Below are positions 16,189 to 25,577 of a stretch of DNA of 64,000 bases, one piece after another (the first letter of the stretch is position 1; each line of letters begins with the position of its first letter). Source of the stretch: Candidatus Avedoeria danica. GTDB lineage: Bacteria > Chloroflexota > Anaerolineae > Epilineales > Epilineaceae. The notes under the pieces were generated by a model that worked only from the letters and a program-made list of their open reading frames with translations, did no database searches and had not been told where the DNA came from. A program made the translations under genes and the position numbers. The stretch is taken from contig JADJCV010000004.1 in assembly GCA_016703025.1 (NCBI GenBank), positions 806,001 to 870,000 on the forward strand. The letters run 5' to 3'.

Positions 16189-17037
16189 ATGCCCATGCCG
16201 CCCGATCCCGTCGCGTTCACCATCCCGTACTTGGGCCGCGAGGTCTTCTGGTACGGGATCATGATCACGCTCGGCACGCTCGCCGGCGCCACCGTCGCCG
16301 ACCGCGAAGCCAAGCGACGGGGTCTCAACCCCGACCACATCTGGAACGCGCTGATCGTCATGATGATCCTCGGGCTGCTCGGCGCGCGGCTGTATCACGT
16401 GTTCTCTCTGCCGGCGAACGTCGACCCCGCCGTGCGGAACGAGTACTTCCAGAACCCGCTGTCGATCATCAGCTTCTGGAAAGGTGGCCTTCGCGGGCTG
16501 GGAATCTACGGCGCAATCGCCGGCGGCATGCTTGGTCTGTGGCTGTACACCCGGGTCATGCGGCTTTCGTTCCCGGAGTGGTGCGACATGGCGGCACTCG
16601 GCGCGCCGCTCGGCCAGGCGATCGGGCGGTGGGGCAACTGGTTCAACCAGGAGCTGTACGGCACGCCGACGCGCATGCCGTGGGGCACGCCGATCGCTGC
16701 CGAGAATCGCCTGCCGCAGTTCGCGAACCTGCCGGAGGAGGCCCGGTTCCACCCGACTTTCCTGTACGAGTCGCTCTGGAACCTCCTCGTCTTCTTCATC
16801 CTCCTCTACATCGTCCGGCAGTGGCCCGAGCGGCTGCGCAAAGGCGACGTCGCGCTTGCCTACCTCATCCTCTACCCGGTCGGACGCTACCTCGTTGAGC
16901 TGCAGCGGCCCGATGCCTGGACCACGGCCGGCGTGCCCGTCGCCCAAATCCTGGCGGTGGTCACCGTCGTCGCGGTGTCGCTCTGGCTCCTCGTCCGCCA
17001 CGGCGTCCACCACCGCCTGGTCGGCGCGCGCGCCTAA
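16189..17037 (+). CDS. lgt: Prolipoprotein diacylglyceryl transferase
   Basis: A 282-residue polytopic membrane enzyme that transfers diacylglycerol from phosphatidylglycerol to the lipobox Cys of prelipoproteins, the first step of lipoprotein maturation. The Lgt signature GRWGNWFNQELYG is at about residue 146. GGLRGLGIYGAIAGG carries the region around the essential Tyr/His motif of family members, and HPTFLYESLWNLLVF and LAYLILYPVGRYLVE are typical. ATG 16189 has AGGAG upstream. It is followed 15 bp later by a membrane protein gene on the same strand. Confidence 0.97.
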   Translation: MPMPPDPVAFTIPYLGREVFWYGIMITLGTLAGATVADREAKRRGLNPDHIWNALIVMMILGLLGARLYHVFSLPANVDPAVRNEYFQNPLSIISFWKGGLRGLGIYGAIAGGMLGLWLYTRVMRLSFPEWCDMAALGAPLGQAIGRWGNWFNQELYGTPTRMPWGTPIAAENRLPQFANLPEEARFHPTFLYESLWNLLVFFILLYIVRQWPERLRKGDVALAYLILYPVGRYLVELQRPDAWTTAGVPVAQILAVVTVVAVSLWLLVRHGVHHRLVGARA

Positions 17038-17052
17038 CGCACCGGCCAGCGG

Positions 17053-19158
17053 ATGAGCGAGCTGGCTGCCGACCCGCTGGGCTATCTGCGCTTGGCCGCC
17101 GCGGTCAGCGCATGTCTGACGTTGCCCGGATCGGCCGTGCTCACGCTGCTGCGTCACCCGTCGCGCGGGATCGGTCGCTTGGCGCTGTCCATCGGCGTGA
17201 GCTTGGCGGTGATACCTGTCGCCGTGCTGTGGGCATCCACCGCCGGCGTGCGATGGTCGTGGCCCGGCCTGGCCTCCGTGCTCGGCCTGTGCGCCGCCGT
17301 CACGGTGGTGTGGGGCGCTCGGCTGTTCCAGCGGCGCCGCACGGGTGCCGGGCACGAGCGCGCGGCGGCCGGCATCGGCCTGCTCCTCGTGCTCGCCACG
17401 GCGGTGGCGCTGCGGGCGAGTCAAGCCGTCGACCTCGTGGCTGCGCCGTGGGTCGACGGCTACCACCACACCCTCATGGCGCAGCTGTTCATCGATCGCG
17501 GCGGCGTGCCGACGAGCTACCGGCCGTACCTTGCGGTCGACGGCTACTACTACCACTTCGGCTTCCACTCCGTTGCCGCTGTCGTCGCTGTCCTCGCGAA
17601 CGTCCCGGCGCGCCTGGCCGTGCTCTGGCTCGGCCAGACGATCAACGCCTCGGCCAGCCTGACGACGTGGCTCCTGGCGCGCCGTCTCGGTGTTTCGCCG
17701 GCCGCCAGCGTCTGGGCCGCGGCGGTGCCGACGGGCCTCTACTTCTTCCCGGCGTACTTTCTCAGCTGGGGCCGCGAGACGCAGCTGACCGGGCTCGTCG
17801 TCCTGCCGGCGGCGCTCATGCTTCTCATCGACGCGATCCGACCGGAGCCGGCCGATCTGACGCTGGCCGAGTCGATCATGCGCTCCGTCGACCACCCGAA
17901 CCGGCGGACGCCGATCCAGCGGGTCGTTGCCGCTGCCGTGGCCGCGGCGGGGCTCCTGCTGGTCCACTACCGGGTGATGATCTTCTACGCGCTCGGTGCC
18001 GTGGTCCTCGTCGGCTGGCTGGCACTGCGCCCCCGTGAGGCCGCGATGCGGGCGGCGGTGCGCACGGCACTTCTCCGGCTTGCCGCGACGGCAATGCTGG
18101 CGATCGCGCTCGTCGGGCCGTGGTTCTGGCAGCACCTGCTGCCCGGAATCCGGCACCTCCAGCAAGCCTCCGCGGACTGGTATGTGGGTCCGACCGGCGT
18201 GGACACGATCCAGATGTGGCACCTCACCGAGCGCCAGAACGCGGTGTGGTTGGCTGTCGGCACGGCGGGCCTCGTCTGGGCGTTCCTGCGCCGGAACGCC
18301 GCCGCGGCCAGTGTCGGGGCATGGCTGTGCCTCGCGGCGCTCGCGGTCGCCCTCCCGCTGTTCGGGTTCCCGCGATCATGGATGCTGCCCCCGTCGGCCC
18401 TCACGATCAGCTTGTTCATGCCGGCGGCCATCGGTGTGGCGTTGTTCGCCGAGCGGGCGGCGCGGTTGGCGGCGGCCCGCACGCAGCGGCCGGGGGCCGT
18501 GCCGTGGGTCGTCGCTGCCGCCGCCGTGCTCGCGACGTGGCAGGGTGCGGCGCAGCAGTCGGACGTCGTACGGGCCGACACCGTGCTGCTGCGGCGCGCC
18601 GACCTCGACGCGATGGCGTGGGTTCGCGCCAACACGCCCGAGACGGCCCGCTTCGTGATCGGCACGAAGCACTGGCAGTACGGTACGTACCGCGGCGTCG
18701 ACGGCGGCTACTGGCTGCCCTTGCTCACCGGACGTCAGACGACGGTGCCGGCGGCGCTGTACACGTACGGCGACCCCGAGGTCGTCCGACAGGTCGGGGC
18801 GCTGTGCAAGGCGGTCGCCGACATCGAAGCGCTCAGCGCGGCGCAGCTCTCGGACGTATTCTCCGCGGCGGGCGCCGAATACGCTTACGTTGGCGCCGGG
18901 GCCGGCCTCGAGGACGGGTTCTCGGCGGCCCGTTTGCGCGAACAGCCCGACCTGAGGCAGGTTTATGCCCAGGGCGGCGTGGCGATCTTCAAGCGCGAGC
19001 CCCCGACCACGGCCGGTGGTCGCCGGCCGCCGGCGGACAATTCCATGACCCATTTGGGCGGTGTTAAGCGTCATAGCCATCAGTACTCATCCCGCGACGA
19101 CACCGGGACGGCCCCATCGAGGCGTTCGAACGAGCGTTCCGCACGGACAGCGTACTGA
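17053..19158 (+). CDS. Polytopic membrane protein, GT-C glycosyltransferase-like
   Basis: A 701-residue protein with many hydrophobic segments in the first 470 residues and a soluble C-terminal part. The loop after the early segments (APWVDGYHHTLMAQLFIDRGGVPTSYRPY) has the acidic, HH-containing look of the first periplasmic loop in GT-C glycosyltransferases. YFLSWGRETQLTGL follows. The C-terminal soluble region (ARFVIGTKHWQYGTYRGVDGGYWLPLLTGR) resembles the domain seen in uncharacterised Chloroflexota membrane proteins. It may transfer sugars from lipid-linked donors outside the membrane, but no specific family could be named. The last 50 residues after FKREPP are low-complexity, suggesting an eroded or extended end. 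Confidence 0.75.
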   Translation: MSELAADPLGYLRLAAAVSACLTLPGSAVLTLLRHPSRGIGRLALSIGVSLAVIPVAVLWASTAGVRWSWPGLASVLGLCAAVTVVWGARLFQRRRTGAGHERAAAGIGLLLVLATAVALRASQAVDLVAAPWVDGYHHTLMAQLFIDRGGVPTSYRPYLAVDGYYYHFGFHSVAAVVAVLANVPARLAVLWLGQTINASASLTTWLLARRLGVSPAASVWAAAVPTGLYFFPAYFLSWGRETQLTGLVVLPAALMLLIDAIRPEPADLTLAESIMRSVDHPNRRTPIQRVVAAAVAAAGLLLVHYRVMIFYALGAVVLVGWLALRPREAAMRAAVRTALLRLAATAMLAIALVGPWFWQHLLPGIRHLQQASADWYVGPTGVDTIQMWHLTERQNAVWLAVGTAGLVWAFLRRNAAAASVGAWLCLAALAVALPLFGFPRSWMLPPSALTISLFMPAAIGVALFAERAARLAAARTQRPGAVPWVVAAAAVLATWQGAAQQSDVVRADTVLLRRADLDAMAWVRANTPETARFVIGTKHWQYGTYRGVDGGYWLPLLTGRQTTVPAALYTYGDPEVVRQVGALCKAVADIEALSAAQLSDVFSAAGAEYAYVGAGAGLEDGFSAARLREQPDLRQVYAQGGVAIFKREPPTTAGGRRPPADNSMTHLGGVKRHSHQYSSRDDTGTAPSRRSNERSARTAY

Positions 19159-19216
19159 CCCCCGCGCTCCGGGTGATGACCTTGGCGCGATCGGACCATC
19201 GCAGACGGAGGCACGA

Positions 19217-20980
19217 ATGGGCGTTTTCAAGCGATTTCGGACGGGTCGGCCGCTCGCCGCCGCGGCGGCAGGGATCTGCCTCATGGCAGTCGGCACACTC
19301 GGCGGTTTGGCGATGCGCCAAGGTGCGCGCGCCGATCTCGTCGAGGCGAGCGCGTGCACGGCCGAAGTGGATAAGTGGGCGGCGCCCACGGTCCTCGAGC
19401 TCGGCGAGACGACGCGCGTGACGCTCACGCTGAAGTCGACGTGCCCGCAGGAGAAGGCCCCGATCGACGTCATGATGGTGCTCGACGTGTCGGCATCGAT
19501 GGGCGACAACGACAAGATCAGACGGGCCAGGGAGGCCGGCATTGCGTTCGTCGCTGCAATGACGAACACGTCGCGTGTCGGTCTCGTGAAGTTCAACCAG
19601 GATGCCGGCGTCGCCGTGCCGTTGACGTTCGACCGCAACCGGGTGGCGGTCGGACTCGACGTTGAGATCACGAGCGGCAAGACGAACGTGTCGCAGGCGA
19701 TCGATGTCGCGCGCGCGCACATCGTCGCCCAAGCCAGACCAGGCGTGAAAACGGCGATGATCGTGCTGACCGACGGCAAGAACACCGTGCCGGCCGATCC
19801 CATCCCGGCGGCGGCGCAACGGGCGAAGGACGCCGGTATCGTCGTCGTCACCGTCTGCGCCGGCGGCCAGTGCGATCCGGACCTTTTGCCGGCGGCCAGC
19901 GATCCGAGCTTCTACTTCAATGTGCCGAACCCGGCCGACCTCGAGGCGCTCTTCGTCACGCTGGCGACCGAACTCCAGAAGAACGCGGTCGTGTCGCTGA
20001 CGGTGTACGACATCGTGCCGAGCAACATGCGCTACGTCGACGGATCGTCGGTGCCGCCGGCCGTCGTGTCGACCGAGACCGGCTCACTTCGGACTGTGCT
20101 GACGTGGCAGTTTCCGGGGGACATCCCGGAGCCGGGGCTGAGCTACCTCCTCGAGCCCCTGGAGCGCGGCGAGCACCCGACCAACGTCATCGCCGAGGGC
20201 ATCTTCTTCGATCGCAAGGGCCTGCGGGGCAGCGAGCTGTTCCCGGTGCCGAGCGTGATCGTGCCGGGCGGGTGCCCGCGGCGGCCGCTCGAAGTCTACT
20301 TCCTGGTGGACGACAGCACGTGCCTGCTCGGCGCCTCGCTTTCGGGCCTGGACTCGAAGGAGGCGATCGCGCAAGGCGTCGAGCGCGTGCTGGACATGAT
20401 GGACATGGGCCAGGACACCGCCGCCGTCATCGGCTTCGGCAGCATCGCGACGCTCTACCAGCCGTTGACCCATGACAAGGCCGCCGTCGTCGACGGCGTG
20501 CGCCGGGTGGCGATGCAGGACCAGGCGGCGCGGCTCGACCTCGGCTTCCAGGAAGTCCGGCGTGAGATGTCCAGCGCGCGCAGCCGCCCCGAAACGACGA
20601 AGATCACGGTCTCCGTCACGGATGGACCGATGATGCCGGCCCCGAACCGTGCGATCGAGCACGCCAAGAACCTGCGGGCGAAGGGCTTCCACCACTACGC
20701 GATCGGCATCGGCCCGATCGTGCAGCACGGCGTGTTGCGCAAGGTCGCCGAGCCGGGCGGCTACCGGGCGATATCGCTGGGCGGCAACGTCATCGCGATG
20801 TACGTGGACCTGGGCGGCATCTTCACACCGCTCGCGAACGTCTGTCCGCCGACACCTGGCGCCCCGACGGTCACGCCGGTCCTGCCGACCGTGCCGCCGA
20901 CCGTTCCGGTTCCTCCCACCGATCCGCCCCCGCCGCCACCCGTCGTGCGCCGGTTCATCCCGTGGGCGGAGAAGCCCTAG
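19217..20980 (+). CDS. Exported protein with two von Willebrand A domains
   Basis: A 587-residue exoprotein. A signal sequence (AAAAAGICLMAVGTLGGLAM) is followed by a mature N-terminus ADLVEASACTAEVDKW. The first VWA domain starts near residue 85 with an intact MIDAS motif DVSAS (MMVLDVSASMGD) and includes TSRVGLVKFN and MIVLTDGKNTVP. A beta-sandwich-like linker follows. A second VWA-like domain starts near 363 (VYFLVDDSTCLLG), where the DxSxS is degenerate. The C-terminus is Pro/Thr/Val-rich and ends RRFIPWAEKP. It probably mediates adhesion or surface protein assembly. ATG 19217 has GGAGG upstream. The TAG stop is the first three bases of a 77-bp element. Confidence 0.88.
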   Translation: MGVFKRFRTGRPLAAAAAGICLMAVGTLGGLAMRQGARADLVEASACTAEVDKWAAPTVLELGETTRVTLTLKSTCPQEKAPIDVMMVLDVSASMGDNDKIRRAREAGIAFVAAMTNTSRVGLVKFNQDAGVAVPLTFDRNRVAVGLDVEITSGKTNVSQAIDVARAHIVAQARPGVKTAMIVLTDGKNTVPADPIPAAAQRAKDAGIVVVTVCAGGQCDPDLLPAASDPSFYFNVPNPADLEALFVTLATELQKNAVVSLTVYDIVPSNMRYVDGSSVPPAVVSTETGSLRTVLTWQFPGDIPEPGLSYLLEPLERGEHPTNVIAEGIFFDRKGLRGSELFPVPSVIVPGGCPRRPLEVYFLVDDSTCLLGASLSGLDSKEAIAQGVERVLDMMDMGQDTAAVIGFGSIATLYQPLTHDKAAVVDGVRRVAMQDQAARLDLGFQEVRREMSSARSRPETTKITVSVTDGPMMPAPNRAIEHAKNLRAKGFHHYAIGIGPIVQHGVLRKVAEPGGYRAISLGGNVIAMYVDLGGIFTPLANVCPPTPGAPTVTPVLPTVPPTVPVPPTDPPPPPPVVRRFIPWAEKP

Positions 20981-21054
20981 GACGCTGTCACTGGACACGC
21001 TTCGGATATCCGACAGAGGTGGTTATCCGCGGGCCCTGCAGTGACAGTGTCCCA
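20978..21054. repeat. 77-bp inverted-repeat element, copy 4
   Basis: The ends TAGGACGCTGTCACTG and CAGTGACAGTGTCCCA are inverted repeats with few mismatches. The core includes GGATATCC and GGGCCC palindromes. It begins on the TAG stop of the VWA gene and is the reverse-complement relative of copy 2. Confidence 0.87.
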
Positions 21055-21176
21055 GCGGGTTCGTACACGTGCCGACAGCGGGTCGGCCGGGCCCGCAACC
21101 TGCGTGCTCGGTCGATCCGCTGTCGGCGGGATCGCGCCCGCCGCACAGCGGTCGCCGCCCATCCGGCGGCGCGGCC

Positions 21177-24100
21177 GTGACCGACGATCGTCGCACGGTC
21201 GGGCGGCGGGCTGCCCATCGGGTGGCCGCCGTGCTCGTCCTCGGCGTGCTCGCCGGCGTCGGCACTCCGGTCCGCGGACAGGCGGCGGACGAAGCCTCCG
21301 CCTACCGCCTTGCCGCAACGTGGTCCGATCGGCCGTGGCAGCTGCGTGCCGGCGCGTTTGCCCGCGTCGTCGATGTGGCGCTCGCGCCGGGCGGGGACCG
21401 ACTCGTGCTCGACGGGCACCAGTCGGCGCTGCATCGCATGCGGCCCGACGGCACGCCGGCGAGCGTCTGGCCGCTCAGCGAGCATGGCGTCGCGCCGTCC
21501 GACGGGTGGCTGCCGCAGCGACTGGCCGTCCAGCACGGGACGGGCGATATCGCGCTTCTCAGCACGCGCGAGATGTCCGGCGGCCAGCGGCGCTCCCTCG
21601 TCGTCGTGCTGACGCCGTCCGGCGCCGTGGCGCACCGGTTCGAGGCCGACGGCGCCTACCGCGACGTTGGCCTGCTCCGGGACGGCCGCGTCGTCCTCGC
21701 CCGCACCCGGCCGCGCGTGCCGCCGACGCCGGGCCGCGGCCCGGTGCCGCGCCTGCCGGGCGGACTCGACGTCTTCTCGGCGGGCGGCGTGCTGAGCGAC
21801 GTCATCGAGCGGCGGGCACTCTACCTGCCGATCGCCCTCGATGTCGCGCCAAACGGCGATGTGCACGTGGTGAATTGGCTGCCGCTGCCTGCCGGCACAG
21901 AGCCCGGACCCGAGCCGACGCAGCGTCCGTCCGTTGGCCGCGCGCGCGCCGCACAGGCCGGCGAAGCGGACGCCGTCGAGGGTGTCGTGACGTTCGATGC
22001 CGCCTTCGTCTGGCGGCGCACGACGCCGTTCGACGCCGCGGACGACGTCGCGGTCGGCGGGCGCGTCTTCGTGTCGCGTCAGGCGGACGTGTTCGCGCTC
22101 GGCGACGTCGAGCCGATCTGGACCGCCCCGGCGGGCGCGCTCAGCCTGCCGTACTTCGGCCGCCTGCTAGCGCTGACCGCCGGGCCGGATCGCACGCTCG
22201 TCGCTGCGCTCGCCCACTGCTCCTTTCAAGGGATCGTCGACCTCTCGGCAGCGCCCGGCGGGCCGCCGCCGGCGCTCCACGGATCGCTCGACCGCCCCGC
22301 CCTCGCCGGTCCGCTGGCGCCGATCCGGATCGCGGCGGAGCAGGCGCTCGACGTGCTTCAGGGCCGCTTCGAGGCCGTGTCCGGCCCGGGCCGGGCGCCC
22401 GTCGTGTTCGGTCGCGCCGGCGCGGAACCGCAGTCGATCGTCCGGCTCGGCGATCACGGTGAACCGCTCCGACAGGTCGGGGTCTGCGGCGATGACCAGG
22501 TCTGGTTCGAGACGCCGTCCGACGCCCGCTGGGCCGTCGACGTCGCATCGCGCGGCGACTGGGTCTTCGAGGGCGCACCCGAACTCGTCACGGCCAGCCG
22601 TCTCGGCGCGGCCGAGTCGCTGCCGGCATGGCAGCTCTGGCTCGGGGCGATCGAACCGACGGGTTCGGCCGCGCCGTCGACCGCACCGAGCACGCCCCAC
22701 CTCGCTGCCCTCGACGCCCACGCAGCGCGACTGGCGATCCTGGACGTCGGCCGGGCGAGCGTCCTCCTCGTTGACCTGGATCGCGCCGCCGCGGCCGTGG
22801 ACGATGTCGCATCCGCTGCCATCGGGTGGTCGACGGAGTCGCTGCTGGGCAACCTGCCGTCGGACATTGCCCTCGGTGGCGACGCGGCGTACCTCGCCGA
22901 TGCCGGCGGCCGCCGCATCGTCGTCGCGGACCTGAGCGGCCGTCTCGTGCGCGGGTTTGAGGTCCACGACACCCCGCTGGCCATTGCCGTGGCGCACGCG
23001 CCCGGCGCCGTGCAGGACGTGTTCGTCCTCGGCCGCCACGGCTGGGGCATGCGCTACACCCCCGAGGGCCGGCTCGTCGCCCGCTGGCGCCTGCCGCTGG
23101 CGAGCGCCGCCACGGACATCGCCGTCTTGCCCGACGGGCGCGTGGCGGTCTCGTTCCTGCGCGGCGCGCCGCCTGAGCCGGGTGATGCCCCGGACGGACT
23201 GCGGGTCGCGCAAGGCGGCGTCTGGGTGTTCGCCCCACAGCTGACCGAGCCGGCGACGGGATCGCCGCCGACGGCGTGCCTGATCGCGACGGACAAGCGG
23301 GCCGCTCCGTCCGTGGTCCGGCGCGGTGAGGCGGTGACCGTCACGCTCACCGCCGGCGGCACGTGCCCGGCCCGCCGATCCGAGACGGACCTCGTGCTCG
23401 TCGTCGATACCTCGCGCTCGATGAGCTGGGACGGCGCTGTGGAACGGGCGCGGAAGGCCATCATCGGGGTGCTGGCCGCACTGGACGGCCGGAGCGTGCG
23501 GATCGCGCTCGTCACGTTCGCCGATGACGGCAAGGTGGTGGAGCCGTTGACGGCCGATGTGTCCCGCATCGTACGGGCGGTCACGGCATTGTCGGCCGGC
23601 GGCGACACGCGCATGGCCGGAGCGCTCGCCGCCGCTGACCAGATCGTGCGCGACTCGACCGCGGCGCGCACCGCCGTGCTCGTCGTGACGGACGGTGAGC
23701 TGAAGGACTACCCCCAGGCGGCCGCCCGCGCGCTCGCCGACCGCGGCGCGGCGCTCTACGCGCTGGCGGTGCCGCTCCGTTCGTACACCTATCAGCATAC
23801 GCGGGCGCTCGCCGGACTCGTCGGCGACGGGCATGTGTTCGTCGACCCGGACGCCGCGCGCTCGGCGGTGCTGGCCGGCGTGATCACGGCGGAGGCGCCG
23901 GTGCCTCATCTCCTGGCGCAGGCCGTCGTCACCGACACGCTGCCGGCCGACATGGCGTTCATCGAGGGCTCGGCCGAACCGCCCGCAACGTGGGACGAAA
24001 TGGAGCGCCGGTTGACGTGGCACCTGCCGGTCGTGCCGCTGACGGCCACGGTGCAGCTGCGCTACGCCGTCCGGCCGACGACCACTGGGCTCCGGCGGAC

Positions 24101-24809
24101 GAACGTTGCGGCGCGTGTGACGGGGCGGGACGGCACGGGTTGGGGGCAGGACCTGGTCTTCCCGGTGCCGATCGTGAAGGTCTGGGACCGCACCACGCTC
24201 CATTCCCGCGCCTACTTGCCGCTCGGCGTCGCCGGCGCGTGCGTCCGACCGCCGCCCGGGGACGTCGTCCTCGTGCTCGACGCTTCGCGCAGCATGAACG
24301 AGCCGGCACTGCCGGGAACGGGCACGAAGCTCGACGTCGCGAAGGCGGCGGTCCGCACCTTTGCCGCGCGGCTGTCGGGTAGCGGCGCACGTGCCGGTCT
24401 CGTCGCGTTCTCCGAGGAAGCGCGCGTGCATGTCCACCTGACCGCCGACGACGTCGAAATCGCGCGGGGCGTGGCGGAGGTCACCGCGGCGCCGGGGACG
24501 CGCATCGACCGCGCGTTGGCCGCGGCGGATCGGCTGCTGGCCGACGAGGCCCGGTCTGGCGCGTTCCGTGCCGTCGTGCTCCTGACGGACGGGCGCGCTT
24601 CAACGCCGGCGTCCGACGTGACGGCGGCGGCCGACGCCCTCACCGGTCGCGGCAGCGCACTGTACGCGATCGCGCTGGGGGACGACGCCGACATCGCGCT
24701 GTTGGGGCGGATCGTGCGGCCGTCGAGCGGTCTCGTGCGCGCCGTGGACGCCGCGGCCATCGATGGCGCGTTCGATGCCGTGTTCGAGGCGCTCCGCTGC
24801 CGCCGCTGA
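21177..24809 (+). CDS. Large exported protein: beta-propeller-like N-terminus and two von Willebrand A domains
   Basis: About 1210 residues. The start is taken at GTG 21177, giving a signal peptide (AAHRVAAVLVLGVLAGVGTPVRG) at the very N-terminus; an upstream start at 21069 would bury it. Residues from 50 to about 690 look like repeated beta-blades (VVDVALAPGGDRLVLDG; LPSDIALGGDAAYLADAGG; ATDIAVLPDGRVAVSFL), as in NHL/SMP-30-type propellers. The first VWA domain begins at LVLVVDTSRSMSWDG (about 743), the second at VVLVLDASRSMNEPA (about 1033), both with intact DxSxS. A beta-sandwich segment separates them. It is likely a surface or secreted binding protein and shares the domain order CTA/CLIATDK-VWA-sandwich with the preceding gene, suggesting duplication. 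Confidence 0.85.
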   Translation: MTDDRRTVGRRAAHRVAAVLVLGVLAGVGTPVRGQAADEASAYRLAATWSDRPWQLRAGAFARVVDVALAPGGDRLVLDGHQSALHRMRPDGTPASVWPLSEHGVAPSDGWLPQRLAVQHGTGDIALLSTREMSGGQRRSLVVVLTPSGAVAHRFEADGAYRDVGLLRDGRVVLARTRPRVPPTPGRGPVPRLPGGLDVFSAGGVLSDVIERRALYLPIALDVAPNGDVHVVNWLPLPAGTEPGPEPTQRPSVGRARAAQAGEADAVEGVVTFDAAFVWRRTTPFDAADDVAVGGRVFVSRQADVFALGDVEPIWTAPAGALSLPYFGRLLALTAGPDRTLVAALAHCSFQGIVDLSAAPGGPPPALHGSLDRPALAGPLAPIRIAAEQALDVLQGRFEAVSGPGRAPVVFGRAGAEPQSIVRLGDHGEPLRQVGVCGDDQVWFETPSDARWAVDVASRGDWVFEGAPELVTASRLGAAESLPAWQLWLGAIEPTGSAAPSTAPSTPHLAALDAHAARLAILDVGRASVLLVDLDRAAAAVDDVASAAIGWSTESLLGNLPSDIALGGDAAYLADAGGRRIVVADLSGRLVRGFEVHDTPLAIAVAHAPGAVQDVFVLGRHGWGMRYTPEGRLVARWRLPLASAATDIAVLPDGRVAVSFLRGAPPEPGDAPDGLRVAQGGVWVFAPQLTEPATGSPPTACLIATDKRAAPSVVRRGEAVTVTLTAGGTCPARRSETDLVLVVDTSRSMSWDGAVERARKAIIGVLAALDGRSVRIALVTFADDGKVVEPLTADVSRIVRAVTALSAGGDTRMAGALAAADQIVRDSTAARTAVLVVTDGELKDYPQAAARALADRGAALYALAVPLRSYTYQHTRALAGLVGDGHVFVDPDAARSAVLAGVITAEAPVPHLLAQAVVTDTLPADMAFIEGSAEPPATWDEMERRLTWHLPVVPLTATVQLRYAVRPTTTGLRRTNVAARVTGRDGTGWGQDLVFPVPIVKVWDRTTLHSRAYLPLGVAGACVRPPPGDVVLVLDASRSMNEPALPGTGTKLDVAKAAVRTFAARLSGSGARAGLVAFSEEARVHVHLTADDVEIARGVAEVTAAPGTRIDRALAAADRLLADEARSGAFRAVVLLTDGRASTPASDVTAAADALTGRGSALYAIALGDDADIALLGRIVRPSSGLVRAVDAAAIDGAFDAVFEALRCRR

Positions 24810-24839
24810 CGATCGACGAAGCCGATCGGCGCGGGGGCA

Positions 24840-25577
24840 TCAGAGTCCGAGCAGCTCGATCAGCTCGCGCAGGTCGTGGACAACCGTGCAGTCTAGGCTC
24901 TCGTGGCGGCGTTCCCGGTCGATGAGCACCGCGGCGATGCCGGCCGCACGGGCGCCGACGACGTCCTTGACGTACGTGTCGCCGACGTGCACGGCGCCGG
25001 CCGCGTCGATGCCAAGCCGTTGGAGGGCCATCGCAAACAGCTCGGGCTCCGGCTTGGCGATCCCGACGCGCGACGAGACGACGATCGAGTGCAGGTGATG
25101 GCCAAGGGCCAAGTCGAGCAGGATCGCCTCGAGGCCATGGCCCCAGTCGGAGACCACGGCCACCGGAATCCCGGCGCGATAGAGCGCGTCCAGCACGTCG
25201 GGCACGTCCTCGAACAACTGCCAATGCCGTGCCTGGCCGTAGGCGTCGTAGATCGCGTCGGCCAACGGGGTCCAGCGCGGGTCGACGGCGGCCGTACCGC
25301 TGAGGCGCGCGAGCGCGTCGGCATATGCGTCCGTGAACAACCGCCGCACGTTGGCCTCGCTGTGCCAGAACGGGCCGCGATGCCAGCGCCCGGCCAGGTC
25401 GGACGACGCCGCGGCCATCGCCTCGGCCAGCATGTCGTCGGGCACGACGACGCCGACGCCGGCTGCGGCTTCGGCGGCCACGGTGCCGGGCGGCGTCAGC
25501 TCGCGGATGAGGGTCTGGCCGGCGTCGAGCAGCACGCCGCGCAACGCCGGCACATCGCCGCGGCGCGGCAGGATCAA
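24840..25577 (-). CDS. HAD-superfamily hydrolase
   Basis: About 245 residues of a haloacid dehalogenase-like phosphatase. Motif I is LLDAGQTLI, with the nucleophile Asp but Ala-Gly instead of the common x-Asp, as in the DREG-2/REG-2-like branch. Motif II is in VAVVSDWG. Motif III/IV falls in SSRVGIAKPEPELFAMAL and VHVGDTYVKDVVGARAAGI. A helical cap lies between I and II. It probably hydrolyses a phosphate monoester; the substrate is unknown. The chosen TTG at 25577 overlaps the upstream TGA as TTGA. A GTG at 25553 is an alternative with a shorter N-terminus. Confidence 0.88.
   Translation of the reverse strand: MILPRRGDVPALRGVLLDAGQTLIRELTPPGTVAAEAAAGVGVVVPDDMLAEAMAAASSDLAGRWHRGPFWHSEANVRRLFTDAYADALARLSGTAAVDPRWTPLADAIYDAYGQARHWQLFEDVPDVLDALYRAGIPVAVVSDWGHGLEAILLDLALGHHLHSIVVSSRVGIAKPEPELFAMALQRLGIDAAGAVHVGDTYVKDVVGARAAGIAAVLIDRERRHESLDCTVVHDLRELIELLGL

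Noticed and set aside
15898..18222. 774-residue minus-strand frame
   Set aside because: It is antisense to lgt and the membrane protein, very rich in Arg, Asp, Gln and His, and typical of shadow frames in GC-rich DNA.
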